Both the position numbers and the translations under genes were made by a program. Below are positions 41,165 to 52,970 of a stretch of DNA of 64,000 nt, piece by piece. Position 1 is the stretch's first letter, and every line of letters begins with the position of its first letter. Below the pieces are notes generated by a model. That model searched no databases. It saw nothing but the letters and a program-made list of their open reading frames with translations, and had not been told where the DNA came from. Source of the stretch: Megalonaias nervosa (Eukaryota > Mollusca > Bivalvia > Unionida > Unionidae); NCBI GenBank assembly GCA_016617855.1, contig JAECUM010093678.1, positions 1 to 64,000 of the forward strand, read 5' to 3'.

Positions 41165-42440
41165 AGACACGTGTACCAAAGCCAGTGTTTCTCTTCACCT
41201 TCATCTGTGCATTACAGACCCCCAAAATTTTAATTTGAACCACAGGTTTGACACCAAGGTTTGCTTTTTTCTTTACTCAGTCTTACACCCAGTTCTGACA
41301 CCAGGGGGATTTTTGGCTCAGTCTTACGCCCCTGGGGTATACACTGCAGACACAAGCTTGACAATATAAATCTTGTAAATATTCTGTGAAGAGTACTGGC
41401 AGAGGACCAGTTTTCGCCATATACTATAGTACAAGTCACATGGGTGATGTATGTGCATTTACTCATTATAAATTAAATATAATTGTTCATTTAAAATTTG
41501 ACACTAATTTTCTTTAACCAAAGTCTATTCAATCTTGGATAATTGAATACTTTGCACCTTAGTTGTCACCAAGAAACTTGCAAATGAAAATTATCTTTCG
41601 CTATGGACTTTTACAGTGGTGGCCATGTACTAAACTTGGGTCAAAATAAAAGTGCATTGACTGGAATCATCACAATCCAGGACAGAATGAATTTGTTTAT
41701 CAATATGCATAGCTTTCATTGTGACATCACAGCACGCAACATTCAATCCGGATTGTACTGGATCACACCTTTATGTTCATTGTGTCCAAATATGTCTGCG
41801 TACTTTAACATTAATTTTGCCGTATGTACCTCTCGGGGTGTCTAAATAATGACCTTCCAAAGGAGTATGGATATACACAAATCCAAATGAAGTGAATACT
41901 TTCCACTTAAAGGTATGCAGAATCAAATTCTAAAAAATGACACGCATTACTGAAATAGTTGGTGTTGAATGCCTACATGATCCATGTGACTTTCACTGTA
42001 ATTGTAGCTTGTTGAAAAGACAAATTTATCTGCTTTAAACCGACACTTAGATTATTGAAAAGTCACTATAAATGCAGATGTCATTAAGAAATGGAGACCC
42101 AGGTGGCAATCTGCAATTTCGGGAGTTAATTACTCTGTCTTTTATTTTATATTTATTGAAGGGGCAGTGTATTAGAAGGGTCTAAAACCTGCTGTCATCA
42201 CTTTGTACATAATACTTACATGATTTTTAACCCTTTACAGAATAAAACGTTCATCCAGTACCTGCACTTAGAGATTTGAGTTTAATGCACTGCTTTATCA
42301 TTGGAATGTCTCTGTTCTTTTTGTTGTGAATAAGTTTTACTTTTAGGTCATGAAATTTATCTATTTCAGAAGAGGGATTGGCAGGGCATTTGTGTTCTGT
42401 CAACATGGTTTTCACTCATTCTGTTTCATTATTTAAATAA
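40513..42440. other. No recognised gene
   Basis: AT-rich sequence with an (AC)n run at about 41121-41162 and a small inverted pair 'TTTGACACC...CAGTTCTGACACC' near 41250-41310. The frame at 41603-41845 is not recognised. The region could lie upstream of, or in an early intron of, the host gene whose exons start at 48917. Confidence 0.4.
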
Positions 42441-42765
42441 CTGCTCTGGTGGCCTTGTGGTTAGAGCATCCACCTTGGATGCGGGAGGTCGCGGGATTGA
42501 ACCCTGTCCGAGTCATATCAAAGACTTATTAAAAAAATGGTACTCACAGCTTCCTCGCTAGGAGCTCAGCATTAAGAAGTTAGTGTTAGGACTGGTCAGC
42601 TTGGTGTTTGGATAATGTGACTGGGTGGGACATCATGCTACGCGTCTGCAGCATGATACCCCATTGCTAGACATCACTATAAACTGTCATACTGCATACA
42701 TCATAGCAGTATGACTGAAAAATTGTTAAAGCTACGTTAAAAATCCAAATCACACACACACACAC
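42441..42765 (+). mobile_element. tRNA-Pro-derived SINE, complete, 15-bp TSD
   Basis: Same family as 15005-15333. The head has 'GGCCTTGTGGTTAGAGC', an anticodon loop CTTGGAT (anticodon TGG, Pro) and B-box 'GGGATTGAACCC'. The body has 'TTAGTGTTAGGACTGGTC' and 'TGGGACATCATGC', and the tail ends in (CA)n. Direct repeats TCATTATTTAAATAA lie at 42426-42440 and 42766-42780. Confidence 0.92.
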
Positions 42766-42780
42766 TCATTATTTAAATAA

Positions 42781-43294
42781 TGGAGACTTTAAATTTAGAA
42801 GTTTTTGTTTCCTGTATCATTCATATTTGAGGTGGATGCAGAACTTAGTTGTTATGAAGAGGGATTACAGCCATAATTCTATGCATGTGTTTTCTATTAG
42901 TATATGCTGTATATTCTATTTTGAGTTATTCTGTTTTGCATTTGCTATTAGTATATGCTTTATATTTTATTGCACATTATTCAGTTCTGCATTTTCTGTG
43001 TCTAGGATGTACATGAATGCATCTTTACATCTACCAATATTTATTGCTAATTGAAAAATTTGTTAAGTGTATTGTTACAGTGCTGCAGTTTCATGTCTTT
43101 GGGATTCCTTGTGAATGATTTTATGTGCATTTTTTATTACACACATGTTAATATTTTAAATTGTGTCTTCCAACTGTAAAGTTTCTCATTGCAGCTGAGT
43201 GATTTAATTTTATAGTATACCATCTTAATCACGCTGGTTAAACATTCACATAATGAAAGTTACAACATAGTGCAATGAAAATTGCAAATTGACC
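42781..43294. other. No recognised gene
   Basis: AT-rich. A local direct repeat with 'TATTAGTATATGCTGTATATT' and 'TATTAGTATATGCTTTATATT' occurs at about 42896 and 42949 (53-bp spacing). Confidence 0.4.
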
Positions 43295-43665
43295 AAAGCT
43301 CCAACTATCCAATAGCCTGATGCCCCATGCCCCTGTAAATCTAGATCTGGCCCCTGTCTTAACATAAGTGAATTGACCATCAAGCCTGTCAGAAAAAGGT
43401 TTTTATTTTTGAAGTTCTTCAGAGACACTGGTAAATTATTATTAGTCAGATCCACATCCCACCACTTTATGAAAATGTTCTGCATAATTCTATCAAAAGC
43501 TGCAAAACATGGTGTGTACAAAGTGAAGCACATGACCTGTTAATGGGAACAGTACTATTTCTGTTCTCCATATTTCATTGGTTACCTATAATTAGTACTC
43601 ACTGGTACAGCATGAATAATAATAAAGTGTCCTTTGCTCACTCTGATTTTGGTAGTGCATTGCTG
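43295..43665. repeat. Interspersed repeat, copy 1 (partner at 58605-59030)
   Basis: Shares with the second copy 'CCTGATGCCC', 'AATCTAGATC', 'GGGAACAGTACTATTTCTG', 'TTCTCCATATTT', 'ATTGGTTA' and 'GTCCTTTGCTCA' in the same order. The family is unknown. The minus-strand open frame over it is incidental. Confidence 0.7.
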
Positions 43666-45244
43666 GTTAAATATTTGTGATTGTTTGATAATTAGACTTA
43701 TAAAAGCCCCAAAACAGTGTTTCTGTACCTAAAGGAACTGAGCTCATTACAGATTAGTCAGTTGAATGCGATTTTTATTATGTTCTTTTCATATTTAAAT
43801 TATAGCAATTTCATTGTTGTGTCAAATTAATAGTAAAAAGATTGGGCCTTTTGGGCACATAGAACTGAAGTTACAGCTTGTGGAATTTGAATTGGGACTT
43901 GTGATATGTTTAAAAAAGTCGTTTGCTCTGGTCCTTTGTTTGAAAATGGTTAACTTTGAGCACTTTTGACTGTTAACATGAGACAAGATGCATATAGATA
44001 ACTGTCCCATTATGACAACAGAGGATGCTGTTATATCTAACTGCAAATAGCACTGAACTTACAAACTTTTTATGTTAGCAAGACTATTATTTTAAAAAAA
44101 TTAAATTTAAGAATCATTATTGATTTGTAATGAAGTTTCATGAGGCAAACTCAGTATTTCACAAAATAATTTACATAAGCAAAACACTGTTTTAGCAACA
44201 AATCCATAGTCTTAATTTTTTCACAACACCAGTGTGTTCCATAAATAAATAATATTTTTACTTAAAAAAGGGGGAGGGGTCAAACAGTAGTTGTAATGTT
44301 ACAAATAAGTATATTAATTTGTCAATAAATAGCAGCCAACCAAAATACACTTTTTCTGTTGTAATTGCAGTTTATACAAAATGTCTCAAACAGTACGAAA
44401 TACAAGAAACTAAAATATACAGTTAGCTTCAAAGAGCCAGGGTGTAAGTGTAAGCAGTCTGTGCAACTTTGTTAGCTTATTGTCACAAATCCTTATGCAT
44501 TGTATTAAATATTTCTTTATTTGAAAAAGTAACATACTTTTCGCAGGATATTGACTTCCTCCTGGATTCCATGGATAGAAAGCAAACACTTGTACCCCTA
44601 TTATATGTATATTTGCAATACCAACAACTAAGAAATAAGTTTGGTGAATTTCCAGTCAGTATTTTCAAATTAACTATATTTGCAGACAGAATCCATGGAT
44701 AGACAGAAGGAGGGAATCATTAAATGCCCTGTATGTTTATGTAATATCTGTATCAAGTGATTTTGATGAGATTGCAGTGAACAATCCCTGATCCTTAACA
44801 TGCTTGTTAAGAGAAAAAGATGTTTCAAATATACTATAGTTGGACTGAAATTGTTAGAGCAATAAATCAAAATTTGTATCTGTCTTTTTTGGTGAAAAAT
44901 GTTGCAAGTTAAACCAAGGCTTATGGGTGGAATAGGGGATAGATGGCTGTGTCTTCATACTTAGAATCTGCAATATATTGGACCCAGGACAGTTGTTCCC
45001 TTTAGAGATTAAGTTATCGGCTGCATCTGTTGTCATAATGGGTCATGACAGAAATGTCCAATTATGACAAAAGATGGCATTGATTACAATATTCCAGCTT
45101 GTATTATGCTGACATCTTAATTGTAACTTTCACTGTGCAACATTGTAACTTATATGATCTTATGTATTTTTACAGTTGTGATGATTAATAGGTAATCAAA
45201 TAAACTGTTAGATTGCAACTAGGGGACTTAGAAATGGAATACCA
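43666..45244. other. No recognised gene
   Basis: AT-rich, with no domain-like frame and no clear repeat. Confidence 0.4.
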
Positions 45245-45455
45245 TCTGTACTCGCTTATGAGTCTAACTGCAAACTGCATAGACCCGGATGTGCCATCAC
45301 ATATTGTGCCTGCAGATTTGGGTCTGTGCAGTTGGTATGGAGTGATCAGTAGAAAAAACAACATTGACCCTAACCTGTAGGCACGTTTTACTACAGGAGA
45401 TCAGGATCTATGTTGTTTGGAGTTGGACTCGACTTATAAGCAAGTATACATGGTA
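45245..45455. mobile_element. Palindromic MITE, copy 1
   Basis: The left end 'GTACTCGCTTATGAGTCTAA' is the near reverse complement of the right end 'TTGGACTCGACTTATAAGCA' plus 'AGTATAC'. Inside these arms 'AACTGCATAGACCC' pairs with 'GGATCTATGTTGTTTGG'. It is about 210 bp, noncoding, with foldback structure. Copies 2-4 are at 47844, 51123 and 52748. Confidence 0.75.
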
Positions 45456-46470
45456 ATGCAATGTAGAATTCTGATGTGTGTAATATTGAAAATATGCACA
45501 TAGATTTTGAAGATATGACATGGCAGTATTCCAAATATCATGCATAACCAATTTAGACAAGTATTGGCGGGTGTAAAGATGCAATCTGGAATGTACATCC
45601 ACACACAAAGAACATGCAAAATAGAATACACAGCATATGCTAATTAAAAAACATGTATAGAATTATGATGGTAATCCCCCACTGGAAGTTCAGGTTACAT
45701 AAATTTGGTTCTTGACCTAAAATAGATTGACACATATATGATTGACTAAAATGGGGTTAAGTGGATGAACATGGAAAATAGACTGAAATATTAGAAAATT
45801 AAGGAAACTGGGTAGCAGTTAGATAAAAATACATGATTTTAAAGTGCAAGAATGTAATATAAAGTGCAGAACAATGATGAGTTTGTTTGCTGTGGTAACT
45901 TCTCTTCAGCACCATGTTGTTATACACAAATTAATTATGACCGATGCATGTGTCAGAAATATAACCTCCATTGAGGCAAAAGATGTAGGTAGGTATAGAA
46001 TATTTAGTGAAAAGAAATTGTAACATTGAAGATAAAGCATGTGTAAAGACGACAGTAAATGCAAGATTACAGACAAGGTTGACCAAATGAGTAACATTTA
46101 AAGTATGTCCTCTATCCTTTTATGTAGTACATCACCAGTCCAAAATATTTGCATCAAATTGTTTTGATACAATTTTTGCTGATAGTAAACTAAATGCATG
46201 TCCGTGAAATAATAATTACCAAGAAAATGCTGAATTTAATATGCCTAATTCAAATGGCTTCTATATTACATATATACTGGTGCAACATCTTAAACTGTGC
46301 AGGATTTAGGAATGAAATGCAACCATTAGATAAGTGTCAAGTAGCTGCATCAGTTTTGGATTTATAGATAAAGCTGGCTTGAGAATTGCTAAATTAAATA
46401 AAAGACGTGTTCTTCCACGACAAGATGAATTGAAGCTTGTTGTATATGGAAAATGATTACCTGTAGTTCA
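45456..46470. other. No recognised gene
   Basis: AT-rich, with no supported features. Confidence 0.4.
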
Positions 46471-46471
46471 C

Positions 46472-46665
46472 ATCTTTGGAATCAGAGAAACTTTCCTTAC
46501 AATTGTTCTGATGATGGAAAACTACACATTAATGTGTGTCTTAGAAGGCACAATAGACAAAATCAGGACATCTTTGGAATCAGAGAAACTTTCCTTACAA
46601 TTGTTCTGATGATGGAAAACTACTCATTAATGTGTGTCTTAGAAGGCACAATAGGCATAATCAGG
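46472..46665. repeat. 99-bp tandem duplication
   Basis: Two adjacent copies begin 'TCTTTGGAATCAGAGAAACT' at 46472 and 46571 and differ by only a few bases. The open frame at 46453-46683 exists because the unit length is a multiple of three. Confidence 0.9.
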
Positions 46666-47236
46666 AGGGAGGAGACATGTTGATCTATTTTTCCAAATCT
46701 ATACATTTTTGTGGACAAGCTAATCTCTGAAATTGGATACGTTGAAAGCATTTGGATTCATGTAATCTTCTATTTTCAGAATCCATTTATATTGTTTTTT
46801 CAACAAACTTCCAATTCAGTAGCTAACTGGATAGATAGATGTGTAAAAAGAAATTGCTAAAGCTATAAGTATTGATGAAGATATTGAAATTATTATAATA
46901 GGTGACCTGAATACTGACTTGTTGAAGACCCCTGAATAAACATTGCTATCAGGAGGGAGGAGACATGTTGATCTATTTTTCCAAATCTATACATTTTTGT
47001 GGACAAGCTAATCTCTGAAATTGGATATGTTGAAAGCATTTGGATTCATGTAATCTTCTATTTTCAGAATCCATTTATATTGTTTTTTCAACAAACTTCC
47101 AATTCAGTAGCTAACTGGATAGATAGATGTGTAAAAAGAAATTGCTAAAGCTATAAGTATTGACGAAGATATTGAAATTATTATAATAGGTGACCTGAAT
47201 ACTGACTTGTTGAAGACCCCTGAATAAACATTGCTA
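46661..47236. repeat. 288-bp tandem duplication
   Basis: 46661-46948 and 46949-47236 are nearly identical. I see two changes: GATACGTTG against GATATGTTG, and TTGATGAAG against TTGACGAAG. It overlaps a relic LINE endonuclease segment. Confidence 0.93.
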
Positions 47237-47760
47237 TAGTATTTTGGACTGTATAATTTGGAACAATTAAAATTCTGTGCATCTTGAGTCTTTCCAAAAT
47301 ATGACACATTAATAGACCTTATTGATGCCAACATATTGGAAAATATATGTGAAATAGAAGTACCAATTTTCGTAATTAGTTGTCATTAGTTTTTATGGAT
47401 CAATAGACATGCACCAGAGTTACCCAAAAGGCAGATAATATTTAATAATGTGTGGGAATTCTAACAACTTTACTGAAGAGAATTTTCATAATGATCTACT
47501 TCATGAACCTTTCAGTGAAAGTAGAGAGGAAACAAGTTATAATTCTGCTTTTGAAAAATGGGATCTTTTTCTTCAGTTCTAAAATTGCTGACTCCAGGAG
47601 AAAATAAAGATGCCAATAACATATAAGCCTGGTTAGCTTACCCTTGAGATAGATGATGCCAGGTATTTCATAAGCAGACATATTGGGAAAATTATAAACA
47701 TTGGAGGAAGAAAGTAAAATGCATGACTTAGAAGGTTAAAAATTATTATAAGTAAGCAGT
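46840..47760 (+). pseudogene. Relic LINE endonuclease (a second, unrelated LINE)
   Basis: Plus-strand fragments read IDEDIEIIIIGDLNTDLLK (the GDxN motif of APE nucleases), present in both duplicated copies. They are followed by DTLIDLIDANILENICEIEVPIF and, further on, FHNDLLHEPFSESREE with AFEKWDLFLQ. This is the order seen at the end of LINE endonuclease domains and in the linker to RT. Several stops are present and no RT follows. It differs from the LINE at 14.7-38 kb. Confidence 0.6.
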
Positions 47761-47843
47761 AGAATAAAAGCAGGCTAGTGGTCAAGCATGGAAGTATCTG
47801 AATTAGTTAAATGATTAAAAAAACATGAATCCCTCAATTTCAA

Positions 47844-48068
47844 CTACAGTATATCATCTTGAGTCGCTTATAAGACAAGTCCAACTATAAACTGCATAGA
47901 CTTAGATCTGCCATCACAGATCTGAGTCAGTATAGTTTGTTAGGAGGAATCGGTAGAACAAACAGGATAGACACTGATCTGCATACACATTATGTTCCGG
48001 CAAATCATGATCTTTGTTGTTTTTTTTTTTGCTTTTTGCCTTAATTTATAAGTGAGTATACATGGTAA
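47844..48068. mobile_element. Palindromic MITE, copy 2
   Basis: Arms 'GTCGCTTATAAGACAAGTCC' and 'TTTATAAGTGAGTATAC' are inverted, with 'AAACTGCATAGACTTAGATC' after the left arm. Same family as 45245-45455. A T10 run lies near the right arm. Confidence 0.7.
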
Positions 48069-48169
48069 TGATCCTACCACAATCAAATAAATTGCATGTT
48101 TTTATACACACACCATAAGGCAGAGCATATTGTGTTATGATATTGTCTCTCTGTCTCTTACCAATTTTG

Positions 48170-48780
48170 TTTGTGCACAATAACTTGAATGCTCCACCAT
48201 CTTCAGTTACCCAAACTTCATGGATGACTTGCACTTGGGGTAAGGAAAATCTTGGTCAAGGATACTGTGACTGAAAGAATAAACAAGGTTTCCACATAAT
48301 AACATCCACAATTTACAGCTACCCAACTTTGTAAGGAAGGGGCCTATCAAATTTGGGGTGGAAATGGCAAAACTTGTTGCCACTGACTGAAAGAATAGAT
48401 TCTGAAATGGTTTTCACACAACAACTCGAATTATGTACCATCTACAGTTGCAAACTTAGTGAATGTCTTGCAGTTGGAGTAAGAAGAAACCTTTTGATTT
48501 TGGGTTCATATGGTCATGATAACTGTGGATGAAAGAAGAAAAATGGTATTTACATAACATTAGTTCTAGGCCAGCCAGGATAGACTGCTTTGATAGGTCC
48601 TTATGACAGACACTTAGTTCACATTTCCTTGACATGATAGAGCCAATAATGTGTTAAAAGTAAAGTTAAGACTAGCAAAAACAAACTTTAGTTCCACAAC
48701 ACATATCAAGACCAAACTTTGTGGATGGTTTTTACTTGGGATAATGAAGAAGTCTGTTGATTTGGGAGTCAAAAGGTTAA
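48170..48780. repeat. Degenerate tandem repeat of about 120-150 bp
   Basis: Four blocks share 'CCA(C)CATCTTCAGTTAC', 'CAAACTTTGTGGATG', 'CTTGCACTTGGGGTAA', 'GACTGAAAGAATA' and 'TTTCCACATAATAAC' in the same order. Divergence is high. It lies just upstream of the first recognised host exon. Confidence 0.5.
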
Positions 48781-48916
48781 ATGTAAGGCTTTGACAGAAT
48801 TTTAAACTTACAAAAGAGAACAGCACATATTCTTCTCAATAAATCTTTAGATTCGCTTTCTAAACCCTTGTTAAAAAAATTAAAAGTTTTAAAAATTAAA
48901 TTTTTGCGTTGGACAG

Positions 48917-49097
48917 GTGCACAGGCGGTTCTTTTGTTCATGAATGACTGGACCACAGCCATTCGCCTGGAAGAGTATGAAGGATACAAGAGTGTGAGTT
49001 TAATTGCCTTTCATGTACCTCTGTATACTGTGCAGACCTTGTGGCACTTCCAGAGTGGTGCCTCTGATAAAGACTGTCCAGAAAAAGATGTCCAAAT
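48917..49097 (+). CDS. TMEM8/PGAP6-like gene, exon a
   Basis: First recognised exon of a spliced host gene (48917-57986). Acceptor 'TTGGACAG', donor 'GTAAGT' at 49098. It encodes AQAVLLFMNDWTTAIRLEEY, VSLIAFHVPLYTVQTLWHF and DKDCPEKDVQ. The alternation of beta strands, 'AFxVPxxTxxxxWxF' and a Cys-bearing loop fits the extracellular part of TMEM8/PGAP6 proteins. In vertebrates these are multi-pass surface proteins; one is a phospholipase acting on GPI-anchored proteins. The exon is entered in phase 1 and left after two bases of a codon. Upstream exons and the signal peptide were not found. Identification is by memory of family motifs. Confidence 0.6.
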
Positions 49098-50448
49098 GTA
49101 AGTCATAACATGTTGTTCAGTTGATTCTTTATCAGCAGCAGAGCTAATGTGAAGGGAGAATGGTATTGTATCTGCCATAACACAACATGTCATGCAAAGA
49201 ACATGATTATTTTTCTCCCAAACCATGCAGCATTGTTGTTTTTTGAAAAACAGTTTTCAGCAATCTTAGAGTAAAAAAGCATAAACAGAGAGAGTAAGAG
49301 AGATTTTTGGCCACCACAATATATGTACCTAGCATGTAGTCTGTATGAACAGTAAACAGTTCTACTTTAGAATCCATGTAAACTATCCTGAGGGACCTTT
49401 ATGCAGCTGATTATCATTGATGCAAATTCAAACGTCACACCATTTTAAACATAAACATTGCAGAACTGGCTGAGAAGAGGTAGGTTGAGCCCTCTGAAGA
49501 CTGTTGTGGGACCATGGGGCTAATTTACATATTAAGTATAGTGGAAAACCCATTTGTGGTTATAGGTAAATCAGATAGAAGTCACTTCACATCATTGACT
49601 TGAATGAGAATATTAAAGATTATTGGCAAGTGTGTGATAAGCAGGACTTGGATATCAATTCATATACAAAACAGAACATGATTATTTTAGAAGTCAGAAT
49701 AGTCTTCAAGTGTGATTCATTTTTGAAAGCAAAATGTTGAAATTTAGCTCTTATCATAAACATCTTGGCATTCATGAACCACACTTGTAGATTATTCCAA
49801 CTAACAAAATAATCATGTCTTGCATTTTATATATGGAGCAAAATAGGACTTATAAAAAACATGGGCTGTTGATCCTTATCTTGTGAGTAATTTTAATGAC
49901 TTAAACATTTTAATTCAAGGCAGTGATGTATAGTAACATTTGTTCATCAACTTATATCTCTATGATCGTACCTAAGGTAACTCAAATTGTTTCACTTAGT
50001 TGATACAGCACAACTCTTAACTATTTTCGGCCAATCTGTGAAATGGTGGTTGCTTGTCACTGACTGCCTTACCTTTTAAATCACACCATGATAATCAGCC
50101 ACAAATAAACTGCCCAGGATTGTTTACTGTTTATACAAACTACTTGTTTTGGACATGTATAGTGGTGGTAAAAATATCAGTTGTTCTTTTCTTTTTCAAA
50201 GATTATTTGAAAATTGTGTTTTTTTCAAAACTCGACCATGTTGGAGGGTTTGTGAATCAAAAATTGTTTTTCAAGTGATACATCATATTATGGCAGGTGT
50301 ATAATGTCTGTCTGGTTGTGTATATGAGTGTTTGAATATGTGTGTTGTGATGGTATTGGACAATACTATATCTACTAATTTCTTTGCAAATGTATTAAAT
50401 ACTTCAAAGAGAACAGATATTTTTTCCTCTTTTTACCATGTTTGATAT

Positions 50449-50715
50449 GGCTCTGGTGTTCTAGTGCTTAGAGTGTCCGCTTCGGATGCGGGAGGTTGCA
50501 GGTTCAAACTAACAGCTGCCTTGCCAGGTGCTCAGCATTAAGAGGTTAGTGTTAGGACTGGTCAGTCTGTTGTCAGGATTATATGACAGGGTGGGACATC
50601 ATGCTACATATCTGTGGCATGATGCCCCAGTGCCAGACATCACTATAAACTGCCACACTGCAGACATCATAGCAATATGACTGAAAAAATTGTTAATGTT
50701 AAAAATCCAAATCAC
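50449..50715 (+). mobile_element. tRNA-Pro-derived SINE, copy with internal deletion
   Basis: Head 'GGCTCTGGTGTTCTAGTGC', anticodon loop TTCGGAT (anticodon CGG, Pro), 'GGAGGTTGCAGGTTCAAA'. Sequence between the B-box and 'CAGCTGCC' (about 50 bp present in the other copies) is missing. Body 'TTAGTGTTAGGACTGGTCAG' and tail 'AAAAATCCAAATCACACACA'. The target duplication is unclear. Confidence 0.85.
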
Positions 50716-51122
50716 ACACACTTTGTCATATTTGAATTTCCATTAATTTTAAATAAACTTGTGTGAAAAGAAAACATTCTTAATTGCATGCTCCAAAGTA
50801 TGTGGGCAGGTTCAGGATGTCTGACATGAGGAGATAAGAGATAAAAATCTTTTGCCCAACAGTGTAAATTTGATTATTCTTTTTTGTCAACACACCTGTG
50901 GAAGATTCATTTCCATGCCATTGTATATATAATTTTTTGATGAAACATTAAAGAACCGAAAAAAGCCTTTTTATGGTTTGTTTACAACAGTATCTTCATC
51001 TATTACATCATGTGACTGATGTCTCAAAGAAGTGCATGTACATGTCTGTTCCTAGGGTAACATAGATTAATCTAGCCAAGGGAAACACTTAAGATAACTA
51101 TCTCCTGTGGATACAATAAATA

Positions 51123-52391
51123 CCATAATACATCCAAATATAAGTCCAACTTCAATTGGCATAGATCCTGATCTACCAATTTATATGTGCCAGAATATCA
51201 GGGTCTCTGTTGCTTATTCTGCTGATTACTCCTAGCAAACTGTATCAACCCAGATCTACTGGCACATTATTTCATACCTGTCAACTTGTACGGGTTACCC
51301 ATAATTTGTACTTTTTTTTTCATTTTCATCAATGTACTGCAGTACAACTGTTTGGTACGGTTTTTTTCTTTTAAAATTCACGTTTTTAAAAAAGAATCAA
51401 AATTTTTTTTTTTGGTTGTCAATCCCAGAGTCAGGACATAATTTTTTTTTTTAAAACGAGCACGATCCAGGACCTTTTTTAGCTATGCATAAGCAACGTG
51501 GGGATAACTCTAATATGCTTTGGAAAGCGATGGAAGCCGGGAATCGGGTTAAGTACAAGTATCCTTCTTTAACGAAACAAATAAAAATATATTGATATTG
51601 AAGAAAGTGTTTAGATAGCTTCATTTCATTCAAGATTCTTATGATCCTTTTAACTGATTTTGGTATTCCCAACTTCCATTGAATTCCAGCCAAAGGAAAT
51701 GTAGGCCATTGGAACTTGAAAACATGTCCATTTGTTTGTGTAGGAATTTGAATGTATTAGGAGAAAGACATCAGTGTAAGTAAAGTCTGACTAAAACATT
51801 ATTCCTTTAATTTGTAGAAAAGCGCTGATTTTTGATGCCAAGTGTGTGAGATATTCCTGACAATTTGACTTATTGTTCCCATGTTAATCGACATCTGAAC
51901 ATGCTAGACAGCGCCATTATTGGGTTGTAAGACTTCGACGCCCAAAAATTCTTATCAGGTCGAGGTCTCACCTTTTAGGACTAAGGGTTTATGGGGGAAA
52001 AATATAAATATGTATTAATGAGACCATGATAAATTCAAAAGAAGTTAATATTACGCCTTGAAAATTCATTTTTCAAAATACCTTGCATATATCTTTTTGT
52101 TTTACTAGTAGCGACACTTTCATTTTTGAGTTGCTCCACACCTGGATCATGAAGCACTTAAAGATGAGTTTGAGGATTTGAGGATTATTGCTTGCTGCTG
52201 ATGAGTGTGTGCCTGTATTAACAGACGATCACCATAAAAGGAGCTTTTGTATGAATACATTTTTCGTGTAAGGTTTTTTTGGTCTGACGCACAGGTTTTC
52301 ATCTCAAGGGGTTGACAGGTATGTTATCTGTTGTCAGATCTGGGTATTTGCAGTTTGCAGTTTAACTCAACTTACAAGTGCCCATATACAG
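51123..52391. mobile_element. Palindromic MITE, copy 3, split by a transposon
   Basis: The left part is 51123-51272 ('AATATAAGTCCAACTT', 'GCATAGATCCTGATCTACCA'). The right part is 52324-52391 ('GATCTGGGTATTTGCAGTTT', 'AACTTACAAGTGCCCATATAC'). The two halves together match the other copies; the intervening 51273-52323 is a separate element. Confidence 0.65.
51273..52323. mobile_element. Non-autonomous TIR DNA transposon, 1,051 bp
   Basis: Perfect terminal inverted repeats CATACCTGTCAAC (51273-51285) and GTTGACAGGTATG (52311-52323). Flanks TTATTT and TTATCT suggest an imperfect target duplication. No transposase is visible. T-rich tracts lie at 51310-51460. It is inserted within MITE copy 3. 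The superfamily is not determined. Confidence 0.7.
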
Positions 52392-52747
52392 TAAAAGTGT
52401 TTTCTTCTATGTGGCACTTGTTATAACTATTATGTCCACTCTTCCCATTGAACAATCTCATACCATCATAGCTTTTGTAATCTTCCCTAGTTTTGTACAT
52501 ACTTTGAAACATTTTCAAAATTTAAACAGCTGTTGTGCTTACTTTTGTCTTAATTACCTTTTTATTGGTATTTTTCATTTCGAGTTACTAACATCCATTG
52601 ATCTGATTTTTAAGAATGAATATTTCAGGTAGCTTAAAGCTAGAAATATTTCATACTGTATTTGAACTTGCATACAACAACCACTGACTAATATTAATTA
52701 AATTTGTCACAGATAAATAATTTACCATATATACACACTTAAATTAG

Positions 52748-52970
52748 AGATACCATATATACACATTTATAAGTCACATCCAACAGCAAACTGCATCGAT
52801 CTAGATTTGCCATCACAAAATGTGCTGTAAGATCCAAGTCTGTGCATTTTGTTATATAGGAGTATTCTGAATTCAGTATGAATAAAACATAGACCCTGCT
52901 CTGCTGGTGATGGCAGATCAGGGTCTATGTTGTTTGCAGATGGATCCAACTTATAAGAATTTACAGTATA
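52748..52970. mobile_element. Palindromic MITE, copy 4
   Basis: Arms 'CATTTATAAGTCACATCCAA' and 'TTGCAGATGGATCCAACTTATAAGA' (inverted), with 'AACTGCATCGATCTAGATTTGCC' inside on the left and 'GGCAGATCAGGGTCTATGTTG' on the right. Confidence 0.7.
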
